Positions 1 through 8,327 are shown, counted from the stretch's first letter. The stretch: DNA of 15,046 nucleotides from JBNJEM01 sp051745935 (GCA_051745935.1 JBNJEM010000114.1:1-15046), one strand, 5' to 3'. Numbers and translations: made by a program. The notes: generated from the sequence alone by a model not told the origin.

Positions 1-783
1 GAGGAAAGACGGAGAGAGTACAAGCCGGGTCGCTTGCGTTTCATGCGTTAGCGTACCCGCCGTGTTCCCTGAGGTTTTTTAGGTCTCTTAGAGGTCCTTA
101 CCGGCGAAACGAACGGCGCAACAATATGGATGGCAACGACCTAAAGTTTTTCCCCATCCCACTCCCGGACCGCCCCATTCGTGTCGGGCGTGATCACGAT
201 GCGTCGTAGGCGCGTCCCAGATACGCCACACGGCGTAATGCCCCAGTCTCTCTGTCGACCCTGAACTATCCGCCCTTCCTCTCTTTCCCACCTAGACTAC
301 CGCGGATTCTGGAGGGGGCGGCGCGTAGTTTGCGGTGGGACAATTCGCTAGAATGCGCGGGTAAAGGTCCGCGACACTTTCAGCTGGAGGGGGATTGTTC
401 GCATTTCACGGTGGTTGATAAGGTTCATAGTGGTTTTTTCGTAGTGGGCTTAGTGGTTGATCGTTTTGCGGAGCCGAATCCGCGCAATGGATGGAAGGCT
501 TCGGCTTTGATTGGAAGGCCGCGCGGTCCCGTGAAGTCACCGGGGGCGGCTCCTTCCGGATCACCCGCGAGTGAGGGGGGATTAGGGCGGATTCGGGCGG
601 CTTGAGTTCGCTCGCGAATCGCGTCTTGCTTACCCCGGGGCGGGTCCACGGCACTCCCTGGGGCGGAGTCGGGGCGTTTAGAGGGTGCGGTTGGCCCGGT
701 TTCGCCGCAACGTCGCATTGGGGCTACCTGGGCGTGCTGGGGCTATTGCGGATTCTGGGTAAACAGGGAAAGGGAAAAAGGAA
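1..783. other. Non-coding leader region upstream of the sucrose operon
   Basis: No convincing gene is seen here on either strand; the open frames are short, overlap each other and have no recognisable protein character. The left part carries a dispersed repeat (57-161). The rest is GC-rich and low in information, with a short direct repeat (TGGTTGAT at 412-419 and 454-461). The promoter of the sucrose operon must lie here or further left, but I cannot point to a clear -35/-10 pair. A purine-rich stretch just before 784 (AGGGAAAAAGGAA) is the ribosome binding site of the first gene. Confidence 0.6.
57..161 (+). repeat. Dispersed repeat, copy A (inverted partner at 10351-10462)
   Basis: The reverse complement of 10351-10462 matches this stretch. 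Both copies begin with CCGCCGTGTTCCCT and end with a 24-bp identical block containing CCTAAAGTTTTTCCCC. Between the ends they share short blocks (GAGGTCCTT, GGCGCAACAA) with substitutions and about 7 nt of length difference. It encodes no protein. This looks like one member of an interspersed intergenic repeat family. Confidence 0.75.
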
Positions 784-3018
784 ATGGTATCAGGCGCGGA
801 CGTTTCGTCGCAAGAGCAAGAGTTGGATCGGGAGTGGGCAGCCGAGGAGAGCCTGTCGGAGTTTCCGTACAGCAAATCGAGTAAGCTCAAGATCACGTTG
901 ATCAGTTTGCATGGTCTCATTCGAGCTCGAGCGCCGGAATATGGGCGAGATGCGGATACGGGGGGGCAGGTGAAATATGTGCTTGAATTGGCCCGTGAGC
1001 TTGCGGAGCACGCTCAGGTACGCGAGGTGGAAGTGCTAACTCGCCAGGTCATTGATCCCAAGGTGGATGAGGACTATGCCCAAGTGGAGGAACGGATTTC
1101 GGACAAGGCCAAGATCGTGCGAATTCCGTTTGGACCGAAGCGATACCTACGAAAAGAGTCGTTGTGGCCGTTCATTGAAATGTTTATTGATCAAACGCTG
1201 CAGCATTTCAAGCGAACCGGTGTTCCGGACATCATTCACGGCCACTACGCGGACGCCGGGCTGGCCGGCGCCCAGATTTCCCGGCTATTGCATATTCCCT
1301 ATGTATTCACCGGCCACTCATTGGGGCGAGTAAAACGGCAGCGGTTGTTGTTGAGCAACGTGTCCCGCGACTCGCTGGAGAAGAAATACAAGTTCGGGCT
1401 CCGCATTGAGGCTGAAGAAATCGCCCTGGAAACCGCTTCGATGGTCGTGGCCAGCACCAGTCAGGAGGTGCAGCAGCAATACGCGTTGTATGACCACTAT
1501 GTACCGGAGCGGATGGAGGTGATTCCCCCGGGGGTGGATTTGTCCTTGTTTTCCCCGCCGGACTCGGATTGGCAACCGGGCCCGATCGCGAATGAGCTGG
1601 CTCGGTTTTTGCGCGAGCCGGAGAAACCGATGATTCTGACCATGGCTCGTCCCGACGAGCGAAAAAACCTGGAGATGTTGGTCCGGGTGTATGGTGAGAG
1701 CGAGGAATTGCAGGAGTTGGCCAACCTTGTCATGATCATGGGATGCCGCGACGATTTGCGGCGGTTGCCGAAAGCCCAACAACAGATCATCAGCAACGTG
1801 TTGTACCTGATCGACTGCCATGACCTGTATGGCAAGGTCGCCTATCCGAAGAAGCACGCGGCGGAGGACGTGCCGGAACTGTATCGTTTGGCGGCGGCGA
1901 GCAAGGGGGTTTTTATTAACCCCGCGCTGACCGAGCCGTTCGGGCTGACGCTCTTGGAGGGCGGGGCGGCTGGACTGCCGGTCGTGGCGACGAACGATGG
2001 CGGGCCGCGAGACATCATTGCCAACTGCCGCAACGGGCTGCTTGTGGACGTGTTGGACGAGAAAGCGATTGAACGCACTCTGGTTCGGGTGTTGACCGAA
2101 CCGGAACAATGGGCTGAGTGGTCGGAGAACGGCATCCGGGGGACTCGCGAACACTACTCGTGGAAGAATCACGCGGATCGGTACCTGCGAGATCTGCGCG
2201 ATATCCTTCAGCATTCCCCGCCACCGGTTTTGGTGAACAAGTCGATCTCGCGACGGTTGCCGGACTTTGATCGTCTCATTATCACCGATTTGGATAACAC
2301 GCTCACCGGCGACGACGAGTCGTTGAAGAAGTTTCTGGATTTGTTGCGGGACAACGAGCATGTCGGGTTTGGAATTGCCACCGGGCGGAGGCTGGACAGC
2401 GCCATGGCATTGATCGAGGAATTGGGGCTGCCGCGGCCGGAGTTGATCGACACGGACGTGGGCACCCAATTGCATTACGGAGCGGGACTAACCCCGGATC
2501 GAAGCTGGCGAAAATCGATCGGGTATTCGTGGAAGCCGGACGAAATTCGGCGGGTGTTGGACAATGTCGCGGGGCTCTACCTGCAAGACGAGAGTAATCA
2601 GTCGGAGTTCAAGATCAGCTATGAGGTGGACACGCGGGTCAGCCCGAGCAGTACCGCGATCAAAAAAATTCTTCGCGGGGCGGGGCTGCGTGCTAAGGTT
2701 GTTATGTCGCTGGGCATGTATCTTGACATCATCCCGGTGCGTGGCGGCAGCGATTTGTCCGTGCGGCATGTCCTGTGGAAATGGGGATTCGCTCCCGAAC
2801 ACGTACTGGTTGCCGGTGACTCTGGCAATGACGCGGGAATGCTCTTGGGACGCCCTCTCGGCGTTGTCGTTGCCAACCACAGCAAGGAACTGAATCGTCT
2901 TCGGGATCGACCACGCGTATACTTCGCGAACGCCTCGCACGCGGCCGGCATCCTTGAGGGAATCAGCTACTACAATTTCTTGGATAAGATCGTCATCCCC
3001 AATGATCAGGTCGAATGA
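784..3018 (+). CDS. sps: Sucrose-phosphate synthase fused to a sucrose-phosphate phosphatase-like domain
   Basis: This 744-residue protein should make sucrose-6-phosphate from UDP-glucose and fructose-6-phosphate in the cytosol. The GT4 glycosyltransferase part covers about residues 35-475. It shows the acceptor-side loop GRDADTGGQVKYV (54-66), HGHYADAGLAG (152-162), TGHSLGR (176-182), the donor-binding ARPDERKN (288-295) and the family EX7E pair E384/E392 in ALTEPFGLTLLE. A HAD phosphatase domain follows from about 495 to 740. It keeps DLDNT (D502, D504), ATGR (T533) and AGDSGND (D679, D683), so it may also remove the phosphate, unlike the degenerate domain of plant SPS. The ATG at 784 has a purine-rich ribosome binding site a few bases upstream. 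The stop overlaps the amylosucrase start, so the two genes are almost certainly co-transcribed. A general GT4 sucrose synthase is less likely, because the SPP-like tail is typical of SPS. Confidence 0.93.
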   Translation: MVSGADVSSQEQELDREWAAEESLSEFPYSKSSKLKITLISLHGLIRARAPEYGRDADTGGQVKYVLELARELAEHAQVREVEVLTRQVIDPKVDEDYAQVEERISDKAKIVRIPFGPKRYLRKESLWPFIEMFIDQTLQHFKRTGVPDIIHGHYADAGLAGAQISRLLHIPYVFTGHSLGRVKRQRLLLSNVSRDSLEKKYKFGLRIEAEEIALETASMVVASTSQEVQQQYALYDHYVPERMEVIPPGVDLSLFSPPDSDWQPGPIANELARFLREPEKPMILTMARPDERKNLEMLVRVYGESEELQELANLVMIMGCRDDLRRLPKAQQQIISNVLYLIDCHDLYGKVAYPKKHAAEDVPELYRLAAASKGVFINPALTEPFGLTLLEGGAAGLPVVATNDGGPRDIIANCRNGLLVDVLDEKAIERTLVRVLTEPEQWAEWSENGIRGTREHYSWKNHADRYLRDLRDILQHSPPPVLVNKSISRRLPDFDRLIITDLDNTLTGDDESLKKFLDLLRDNEHVGFGIATGRRLDSAMALIEELGLPRPELIDTDVGTQLHYGAGLTPDRSWRKSIGYSWKPDEIRRVLDNVAGLYLQDESNQSEFKISYEVDTRVSPSSTAIKKILRGAGLRAKVVMSLGMYLDIIPVRGGSDLSVRHVLWKWGFAPEHVLVAGDSGNDAGMLLGRPLGVVVANHSKELNRLRDRPRVYFANASHAAGILEGISYYNFLDKIVIPNDQVE

Positions 3019-4984
3019 GAACCAAGCAGCACGGGACATTGCGTTCAAAGCCGATCTGACCCTGCAGCGACTGCAACCACGGCTGGAAGAGGTCTGGCAC
3101 GCCACGCAAATCAACGAGGCCAAGCGGCACGAATTCGACGTGCGGTTACACCACTACTGGCACTCCCTGTTCGAGCTCCTGTTTCAGCTCTACGGATCCC
3201 GCTACGACTTTTTCTATCACGTCGAGCAGGTGCTGACCACGGCGGCGAGTGCGTGGGCGGACCGGCCCGAGGAGCTGCGCGAGCTGGATCATCATCGAAT
3301 TAACGAACCGGATTGGTTCAATTCGGAAAAGATCGTCGGCGGCGCGCTCTACGTCGACCTCTTCAGTGAAAACCTGAGCAAGATGCGGGAGCACGTCGGC
3401 TATTTCAAGGAACTCGGCCTCAGCTACTTGCACTTGATGCCGCTCTTTGCCGTGCGGCCGGGCGATAGTGACGGCGGGTATGCCATCAGCAACTACCGGT
3501 CCGTCGACCCCAGACTGGGAACCATCGACGACCTGCGATTGCTGGCGCGAGATCTTCGCGAGGCGGGGATCGTACTGGTCCTGGACTTCGTCTTCAATCA
3601 CACCTCCGACGATCACGAATGGGCTCGGCGCGCCCAGGCCGGGAACCGGGAATACCAGGAATTCTTTCATATTTTTCCGGACCGAACCTTGCCGGAGCAG
3701 TACGAACGCACGCTGCGCGAGATCTTTCCGCGGGTGCGCCGCGGCAACTTCACCTGGCATGATGGCATGCAGCGCTGGGTATGGACCACCTTCAACAGTT
3801 TTCAGTGGGATTTGAACTATGGCAACCCCGCCGTGTTCCGAGCCATGCTCGATGAAATGTTCTTCATCGCCAACACCGGCGTCGATATCCTGCGGTTGGA
3901 CGCCGTCGCGTTCACCTGGAAGAAGATGGGGACGAGCTGCGAGAACCTGCCGGAAGCCCACATGCTCATTCAAGCCTTCAACCGGCTCGCTCGCATCGCC
4001 ACGCCAGGGTTGCTGTTCAAATCCGAGGCCATCGTGCATCCCGATGAAATCGTGAAATACGTCAACCCGCGAGAGTGCCAGATCTCGTACAACCCGACCT
4101 TGATGGCGCTGCTGTGGGAATCGTTGGCCACGCGGAAAGTGACACTGCTCACCCAAACACTACGCCATCGCTTCCGCCTGCCACCCAATACCGCCTGGGT
4201 CAACTACCTCCGTTGCCACGACGACATTGGCTGGACCTTCGACGACGGGGACGCGGCGGCCATCGGCGTCAATGCCTATGATCACCGCCAGTTCCTGAGC
4301 GAGTTCTATTCCGGACAGTTCCCCGGCTCCTTCGCCCGGGGCGTTCCCTTTCAGGAGAACCGGGAGACGGGAGACATGCGCATCTCCGGGACCCTGGCGT
4401 CGCTGGCTGGCCTGGAGCAAGCCATTGAAGAGGAAGACGAGGAGAAGAAGGAAATGGCCATCCGCCGGATGCTGCTTCTGCACGGGATCAGCCTGAGCAT
4501 CGGCGGCATTCCTCTCATCTACCTGGGCGAGGAGTGGGGGGAACTCAATAACTACGAATTCGTGAAGGATCCCGCCAAAGCGGGCGATACCCGCTGGATC
4601 CATCGCCCCCACATGAAGTGGGAGTACCTGGAAGAGTTGGACGACCACCTCGAGTCCGGAAACGGATCGATCCGCAAACGAATCTTTCGATCCGTTCAGA
4701 AGCTGATTGCCCTGCGAAAACAGTTGCCCGCCCTGGCCGGACAGGAGATGGAACTGATTGACACCGCAAACGAACACATCCTCGGTTATCTGCGCATTCG
4801 CGAGGGCCATCGCCTGATCGTGCTCGCCAACTTCTCCGAGACACCACAGGTCATGATCGGCAATAAGCTCCGAACAACCGGCTTGGGCCGCTTCTTTCAT
4901 GATCTTCTCCAGGATAAAACCCATGGCACCTCGGAGCCCTTGCGACTTGAGCCTTACCAACTGGTCTGGCTGCAACACGTCTGA
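3002..4984 (+). CDS. ams: Amylosucrase (GH13 family)
   Basis: Amylosucrase uses sucrose as glucosyl donor to build alpha-1,4-glucan and release fructose; some relatives mainly hydrolyse or isomerise it. The 660-residue length fits the family (Neisseria enzyme about 636). An N-terminal helical region is followed by a TIM barrel. Numbered from the ATG at 3002, the GH13 motifs are DFVFNH (195-200), RLDAVAF with nucleophile D300, FKSEAIVHPDE with acid/base E342, and CHDDIGWTF with H406/D407. The run KKMGTSCENLPEAH after the nucleophile is characteristic of amylosucrase rather than other GH13 enzymes. I prefer the ATG at 3002, which overlaps the sps end by 17 bp, over a TTG at 2954. There is no good Shine-Dalgarno, so translational coupling to sps is likely. 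In methylotrophs and some other bacteria sps and ams also cluster, consistent with a shared sucrose pathway. Confidence 0.93.
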   Translation: MIRSNENQAARDIAFKADLTLQRLQPRLEEVWHATQINEAKRHEFDVRLHHYWHSLFELLFQLYGSRYDFFYHVEQVLTTAASAWADRPEELRELDHHRINEPDWFNSEKIVGGALYVDLFSENLSKMREHVGYFKELGLSYLHLMPLFAVRPGDSDGGYAISNYRSVDPRLGTIDDLRLLARDLREAGIVLVLDFVFNHTSDDHEWARRAQAGNREYQEFFHIFPDRTLPEQYERTLREIFPRVRRGNFTWHDGMQRWVWTTFNSFQWDLNYGNPAVFRAMLDEMFFIANTGVDILRLDAVAFTWKKMGTSCENLPEAHMLIQAFNRLARIATPGLLFKSEAIVHPDEIVKYVNPRECQISYNPTLMALLWESLATRKVTLLTQTLRHRFRLPPNTAWVNYLRCHDDIGWTFDDGDAAAIGVNAYDHRQFLSEFYSGQFPGSFARGVPFQENRETGDMRISGTLASLAGLEQAIEEEDEEKKEMAIRRMLLLHGISLSIGGIPLIYLGEEWGELNNYEFVKDPAKAGDTRWIHRPHMKWEYLEELDDHLESGNGSIRKRIFRSVQKLIALRKQLPALAGQEMELIDTANEHILGYLRIREGHRLIVLANFSETPQVMIGNKLRTTGLGRFFHDLLQDKTHGTSEPLRLEPYQLVWLQHV

Positions 4985-4987
4985 GTG

Positions 4988-5009
4988 TTGCCCCGGAGGG
5001 CCGGGACAA
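4988..5009 (+). terminator. Hairpin just after the amylosucrase stop
   Basis: Four bases after the stop, TTGCCCCGG and CCGGGACAA can pair around the loop AGGG, with one C-A mismatch. The position fits the 3' end of the sucrose operon. No T-run follows, so it may be an RNA-stabilising hairpin rather than a true intrinsic terminator. Confidence 0.35.
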
Positions 5010-5136
5010 ACGCCATCTTGGCGCCCCCTCAGGACGGGATAACGGGACCGCGACCCGCTGGATCCGCCCCGCACTGCTGCTGCCCTCCAACCGCTCCTCA
5101 CGCCCTCGGCGATCGTTGCACGCGGTGGAACCGAAG

Positions 5137-5329
5137 TGTTTCACGTGAAACACTCCCATTACTTGATCCACAATGTTTCACGTGAAACACTTTCTCCTAA
5201 TCGACGCTAGCAATACAACCTGATTGTTTCACGTGAAACACTCCGCTCCGCCTGACCGGCACTGTTTCACGTGAAACACTCGCCCTCAACCGGTGCTAGC
5301 ACTACAATCCGATTGTTTCACGTGAAACA
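5137..5329. promoter_or_regulatory. parS: Cluster of five perfect parS centromere sites
   Basis: The palindrome TGTTTCACGTGAAACA, the canonical bacterial parS loaded by ParB, occurs five times without a mismatch: 5137-5152, 5174-5189, 5225-5240, 5263-5278 and 5314-5329. All five are followed by C. Start-to-start distances are 37, 51, 38 and 51 bp. ParB clamps are expected to load here and spread, forming the partition complex acted on by ParA. The parAB genes begin about 120 bp downstream, so ParB bound here might also influence parAB transcription. A near-DnaA box (TGATCCACA, 5164-5172, one mismatch to TTATCCACA) lies between sites 1 and 2 but stands alone. Confidence 0.96.
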
Positions 5330-5351
5330 CTCCGCGAAACTGCCGTTTCCT
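5174..5351. repeat. Two 89-bp tandem units, each carrying two parS sites
   Basis: Units 5174-5262 and 5263-5351 both run parS, spacer, parS, spacer. The long spacers are related: one has CGACGCTAGCAATACAACCTGAT-like sequence and the other keeps GCTAGCA, TACAA and CGAT/TGAT at the same places. After the second site both continue CTCCGC. The first parS (5137) sits 88 bp before the third, so it fits the end of a partial earlier unit. This indicates growth of the array by duplication. Confidence 0.75.
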
Positions 5352-5449
5352 CGGACAGCCTCGTGCGGTTATACTTCGTCCCAGCAGGAACACCATACTG
5401 CCGCGGGGCAACCGTGCGCGCGCGGACATCGTGACAGGGAGAGACGCAG

Positions 5450-6193
5450 GTGGCCAATGTCTTCTGTGTGGCTAATCAGAAGGGAGGTGTCGGCAAAACG
5501 ACCACCGCATTGAATCTGGCGGCTGCCATGGCCAAAGCGGATTGCCAGACACTGCTGGTCGATCTGGATCCGCAATGCAATGCCACCTCCGGCTTGGGCC
5601 AGCAACCCACGGCGCGTCATTGTTTGGTGCAGCGGACGCCGCTGCGCGATTCGCTGCGCCCCACGGGGGTGCCCAACCTGGTGCTGTTGCCCGGCTGTCG
5701 CAGCTTTCAAGACGTAACCCATCTGGCGGAAAACGCGGACGAGACCTCGATGTTGGAGCAACATCTCACCCACGGGTTCGGCGCGTTTGACTATGTCTTG
5801 ATCGACTGTCCGCCTTCGTTGGGGCAACTGACACAAGCCGCGCTGCTCACGTCAACCGAGGTCTTAATGCCCATCCAGTGCGAGTATTTCGCCATGGAAG
5901 GGTTGACGCAAATGATTCACGTGATCCGCAACATCATGCAGACTCGCCCCGGCCGGTTGGAGTTCGGTGGAATTCTGCTGACGATGTACAATGACGCCCT
6001 GGAACTGACGCTGGAAGTGGACGCGGAAGTACGAGAATTCTTTGGTGAAATCGTGTTTGACACCGTGATTCCCCGGGATATCGCGGTCTCGGAAGCACCG
6101 AGTCATGGGAAATCCGTGATTGACTACGCCCCGCGGTCGCGCGGCGCGCGTGCCTATATCGAACTCTGCATGGAGGTACTGGAACGTGAGTAA
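5450..6193 (+). CDS. parA: Chromosome-partition ATPase ParA (Soj type)
   Basis: ParA is a nucleoid-bound ATPase that moves ParB-parS complexes apart during chromosome segregation. This 247-residue protein has the deviant Walker A motif KGGVGKTTT (11-19) with signature K11 and catalytic K16, the switch region VDLDPQ with D40, the Walker B strand DYVLIDCPP (114-122, D119), and the PIQCEYFAMEGL block (141-152) typical of the Soj family. The start is GTG at 5450, preceded by AGGGAGAG at a suitable distance; the absence of a long N-terminal HTH extension matches chromosomal rather than type Ia plasmid ParA. It overlaps parB by 8 bp and follows the parS cluster, so the full partition module is present. 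Confidence 0.95.
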   Translation: MANVFCVANQKGGVGKTTTALNLAAAMAKADCQTLLVDLDPQCNATSGLGQQPTARHCLVQRTPLRDSLRPTGVPNLVLLPGCRSFQDVTHLAENADETSMLEQHLTHGFGAFDYVLIDCPPSLGQLTQAALLTSTEVLMPIQCEYFAMEGLTQMIHVIRNIMQTRPGRLEFGGILLTMYNDALELTLEVDAEVREFFGEIVFDTVIPRDIAVSEAPSHGKSVIDYAPRSRGARAYIELCMEVLERE

Positions 6194-7202
6194 GGACCGT
6201 CGATTGGGACGTGGCTTGGCCGCTTTGCTCGGCACCGAGGAGGAAGCACAACTCGCGCTGAATGCCAGCCATGAGGGCACGGTGGATCACGCGTTCCAAA
6301 TGCCCAGCCCTTCCCCCGCGAATCCACCGGGCCACTCGGATACCCAGGGGGACGGGGAAGAAAACGGGATCCTGCATCTCAGTGCCGATGAGATTGACAG
6401 CAACCCCTTCCAACCCCGCCGCGACTTTCACGAAACGGAAATCGCGTCCTTGGCGGAAAGCCTCAAGGAACATGAAATGCTGCAGCCGGTGCTGGTCCGG
6501 CGGACGGGCGAGCGGTTTCAGCTCATTTCCGGCGAACGCCGCTTGCGGGCCGCTGTTGAAGCCGGCTGGACACAAATACCGGCACGGGTTCGCGAGGCCG
6601 ATGACCAGCTCGTGGCCGAACTGGCGATCGTTGAGAATCTGCAACGCAAGGACCTCAACCCCATCGAAAAGGCACTCTCGTTCAAACGGTACTTGGATCA
6701 GCATCACTGTCCGCAAGAGGAGCTGGCCAACCGATTGAAGATCGATCGCTCCACGGTCGCTAATCTGATGAGGCTGCTGGAATTGCCCACCGCCGTCATT
6801 GACGCGGTTCGCGCCAACCAACTCACCGCCGGCCACGCCCGGGCGCTGTTGCCCCTGGGGGACGAACGGATGCAAACCGTGTTTTGCGAACAAATTCAAG
6901 AGCATGATTGGAGCGTGCGAGAGACCGAGCGGCAGGTGGCCGAACGGATTGACCAGGAAGACCAAGAGCCGTTGCGAGTCGTGAGCGGCTCGGAGTCCTC
7001 CAAAAAAGAACGCAAACGCAACGACCAAATCGCCGCTCTCGAACAAGAACTGCGAAACGCCTTGGGGACGAAAGTCGATATTCGCCAGAACGCCAAGGGT
7101 CGAGGTAAGATTGCCATCCATTTCGTAAGCCATCAGGAATTCGAGCGAATCCGAGCCATCTTGACCGAATCGTATGCCGAGCCCGAACGACAAATCGGAT
7201 AA
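6186..7202 (+). CDS. parB: Chromosome-partition protein ParB (Spo0J type)
   Basis: ParB binds parS, closes into a CTP-dependent clamp and recruits ParA and condensin. The 338-residue protein begins KDRRLGRGLAALLG (3-16), the ParA-stimulating N-terminus. NPFQPRR (73-79) and the CTP-binding GERRLRA (116-122) follow, then ENLQRKDLNPIEKA (150-163) and the parS-reading helix-turn-helix (about 176-201, QEELANRLKIDRSTVANLMRLL region). The C-terminal dimerisation domain lies at about 275-338. I chose the GTG at 6186 because GGAGG (6172-6176) precedes it by 9 bases and the LGRGL motif then lies at the very N-terminus; an upstream start in the same frame would only add residues encoded inside parA. The linker between the N-terminal motif and NPFQPRR is fairly long and rich in Pro, Ser and Glu. 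Confidence 0.95.
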   Translation: MSKDRRLGRGLAALLGTEEEAQLALNASHEGTVDHAFQMPSPSPANPPGHSDTQGDGEENGILHLSADEIDSNPFQPRRDFHETEIASLAESLKEHEMLQPVLVRRTGERFQLISGERRLRAAVEAGWTQIPARVREADDQLVAELAIVENLQRKDLNPIEKALSFKRYLDQHHCPQEELANRLKIDRSTVANLMRLLELPTAVIDAVRANQLTAGHARALLPLGDERMQTVFCEQIQEHDWSVRETERQVAERIDQEDQEPLRVVSGSESSKKERKRNDQIAALEQELRNALGTKVDIRQNAKGRGKIAIHFVSHQEFERIRAILTESYAEPERQIG

Positions 7203-7338
7203 ACGCCAACTCCGTCCTCCTCAAAAGCGGCGCCTTCGGCTTGCTCCGCGTGGTAGCTCTTTACGCCGCAAAGTCCGCTCAGGCCCGGACACGATACGAC
7301 TCAGGCTGCACGTCGAGCGCTGCCGTCATGTCGTCCCA

Positions 7339-7354
7339 GGGCGGCTTTCCGCCC
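7339..7354. other. GC hairpin downstream of parB
   Basis: GGGCGG and CCGCCC pair perfectly around the loop CTTT, about 140 bp after the parB stop. It is followed by GGAAAAAT, not a T-run, so I cannot call it an intrinsic terminator on either strand. It may mark the end of the parAB transcript or belong to the leader of the next, broken gene. Confidence 0.25.
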
Positions 7355-7405
7355 GGAAAAATCCGACCGCCTGAAATACAACCTCTGCGACGAGGAGGAC
7401 TTCCG

Positions 7406-8033
7406 ATGAACATCGATCCACACGAGTTTGAAAAAATCGCCGAAAGATTCGACAAGATGAGCCGTGATGAACGCGACGAGTTGCTCGACCGACTTGAGGT
7501 ACGTCGCCTTACCCTGGCCGTGAACGGTTACGTCGCGATTTCTCGGCCAGACGGGACGCCGCAACAAGCAGGTGGATATGCTGGTGAAAGGGCGTCTCCA
7601 CGCGGGACAGTTACAGTGGATTCTGTTGCATCTGGAAATTCAGTCGACGCCGGAAGCGGGATTCGAGCGTCGCATCGCGAAGTTCAACAGCGGCTTGTTC
7701 TGGGCGTTCGACCAGCGGGTGGTCGCGGTCGTGGTGCTGGCCGATCCGCAGGGGAATTGGCGGCCCCATGAAGACCAGTTTCAGGTGGGGGACTTTGAGA
7801 GTGGACTGACCTTCCCGATCTGCAAGCTGATCGACAAGCTGGCGGACGAGTGGCGGGAAGACTATTCGTTTCGAGGCCCTGCGGACGGCCGGTGACCCCG
7901 ACGGACGGTTCCGCGCCAAGTGGCAGGTGGTACGCAGCTTGTATGACGCGGGATATACGGGGTGCGCGAGCTGTTCCGATTGATCGATTGGATGATGCAC
8001 CTGAGGGCCGATCAAGGAGTCAGAACCGCTTAA
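7406..8033 (+). pseudogene. Decayed Rpn/YhgA-like PD-(D/E)XK nuclease (transposase-like) gene
   Basis: Rpn-family proteins are PD-(D/E)XK nucleases linked to RecA-independent recombination and were once annotated as transposases. The start is good: ATG at 7406 with GAGGAGGA seven bases upstream, giving MNIDPHEFEKIAERFDKMSR and onward. The recognisable core lies in another frame (about 7530-7860): GRRNKQVDMLVKGRL, ILLHLEIQS with the catalytic ExQ-type pair, FERRIAKFN, VVVLADPQGNWRP and FPICKLIDKLADEW. The text then shifts to EALRTAGDPDGRFRAKWQVV-like sequence (7873-7960) and finally to VRELFRLIDWMMHLRADQ (7962-8015). The frame order is 2, 0, 1, 0, so there are at least three frame changes, plus a missing N-terminal part of the nuclease and probably a small deletion near 7865. 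The MNIDPHEF segment may be the gene's own N-terminus or an unrelated leftover. No product should be made. Confidence 0.7.
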
Positions 8034-8104
8034 CCGCTAATGAACGCTGATAGCCCGACAAATCCAGATCGCCCCCTTTCGAGATTCGTGAATTCAAGTT
8101 CGAA

Positions 8105-8128
8105 CAACAGGCCAATCATCGCCTGTTG
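8105..8128. other. Hairpin between the Rpn remnant and the protease gene
   Basis: CAACAGGC and GCCTGTTG form a perfect 8-bp stem around an 8-nt loop. It lies between two converging genes, where a two-way transcription end would be expected, but no T-run follows on either side. The surrounding 8034-8360 holds no gene. Confidence 0.3.
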
Positions 8129-8294
8129 GCACGCCTTGGGTCAGTCCAAACTGTCCCGTGACCGTTCAATTCTTGGCAACGTTGGGGACTTCCTTCGTCA
8201 TGCATGATTCCTTGCTCGATATTCAATATTCAATTCCCTTTCCAGCCGCCGCCGGCGTCCCCCCTGATTACCGAAGCTGGAAACGTCGGCCACG

Positions 8295-8327
8295 CTCGGG
8301 GCTTGTGGGCCGAGCCCCTGCCCCGAG
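8295..8327 (-). terminator. Hairpin downstream of the protease gene
   Basis: CTCGGGGC (8295-8302) and GCCCCGAG (8320-8327) form a perfect 8-bp stem with a 17-nt loop, 33 bp beyond the protease stop on the - strand. It is in the right place for the 3' end of that transcript. The lack of a following T-run makes it at best a weak terminator. Confidence 0.35.

Noticed and set aside
330..901. Several short frames upstream of sps
   Set aside because: They overlap on both strands, are rich in Gly, Arg and Pro, lack ribosome sites and have no recognisable sequence.
1318..2475. Long open frame antisense to sps
   Set aside because: It is an arginine/glutamine-rich mirror of the sps coding sequence with no family character; the same applies to long antisense frames in ams (3146-4156, 4160-5101), parB (5934-7193) and the protease (9102-9839).
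2954..3001. Upstream TTG start for the amylosucrase
   Set aside because: The extra 16 residues are encoded in another frame of the sps end, have no family-like character, and the ATG at 3002 gives the usual N-terminus.
5137..5329. CRISPR-like look of regularly spaced repeats
   Set aside because: The repeat is a 16-bp perfect palindrome identical to parS, the spacers are related to each other, and parAB follows directly; no cas gene is present.
5100..5449. Replication origin
   Set aside because: Only one imperfect DnaA box (5164-5172) is visible, with no AT-rich unwinding stretch and no dnaA or dnaN nearby. The parS cluster only suggests origin proximity.
6120..6185. Longer N-terminus for ParB
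   Set aside because: It would lie inside parA, while the GTG at 6186 has a GGAGG box and puts the LGRGL motif at the N-terminus as in the family.
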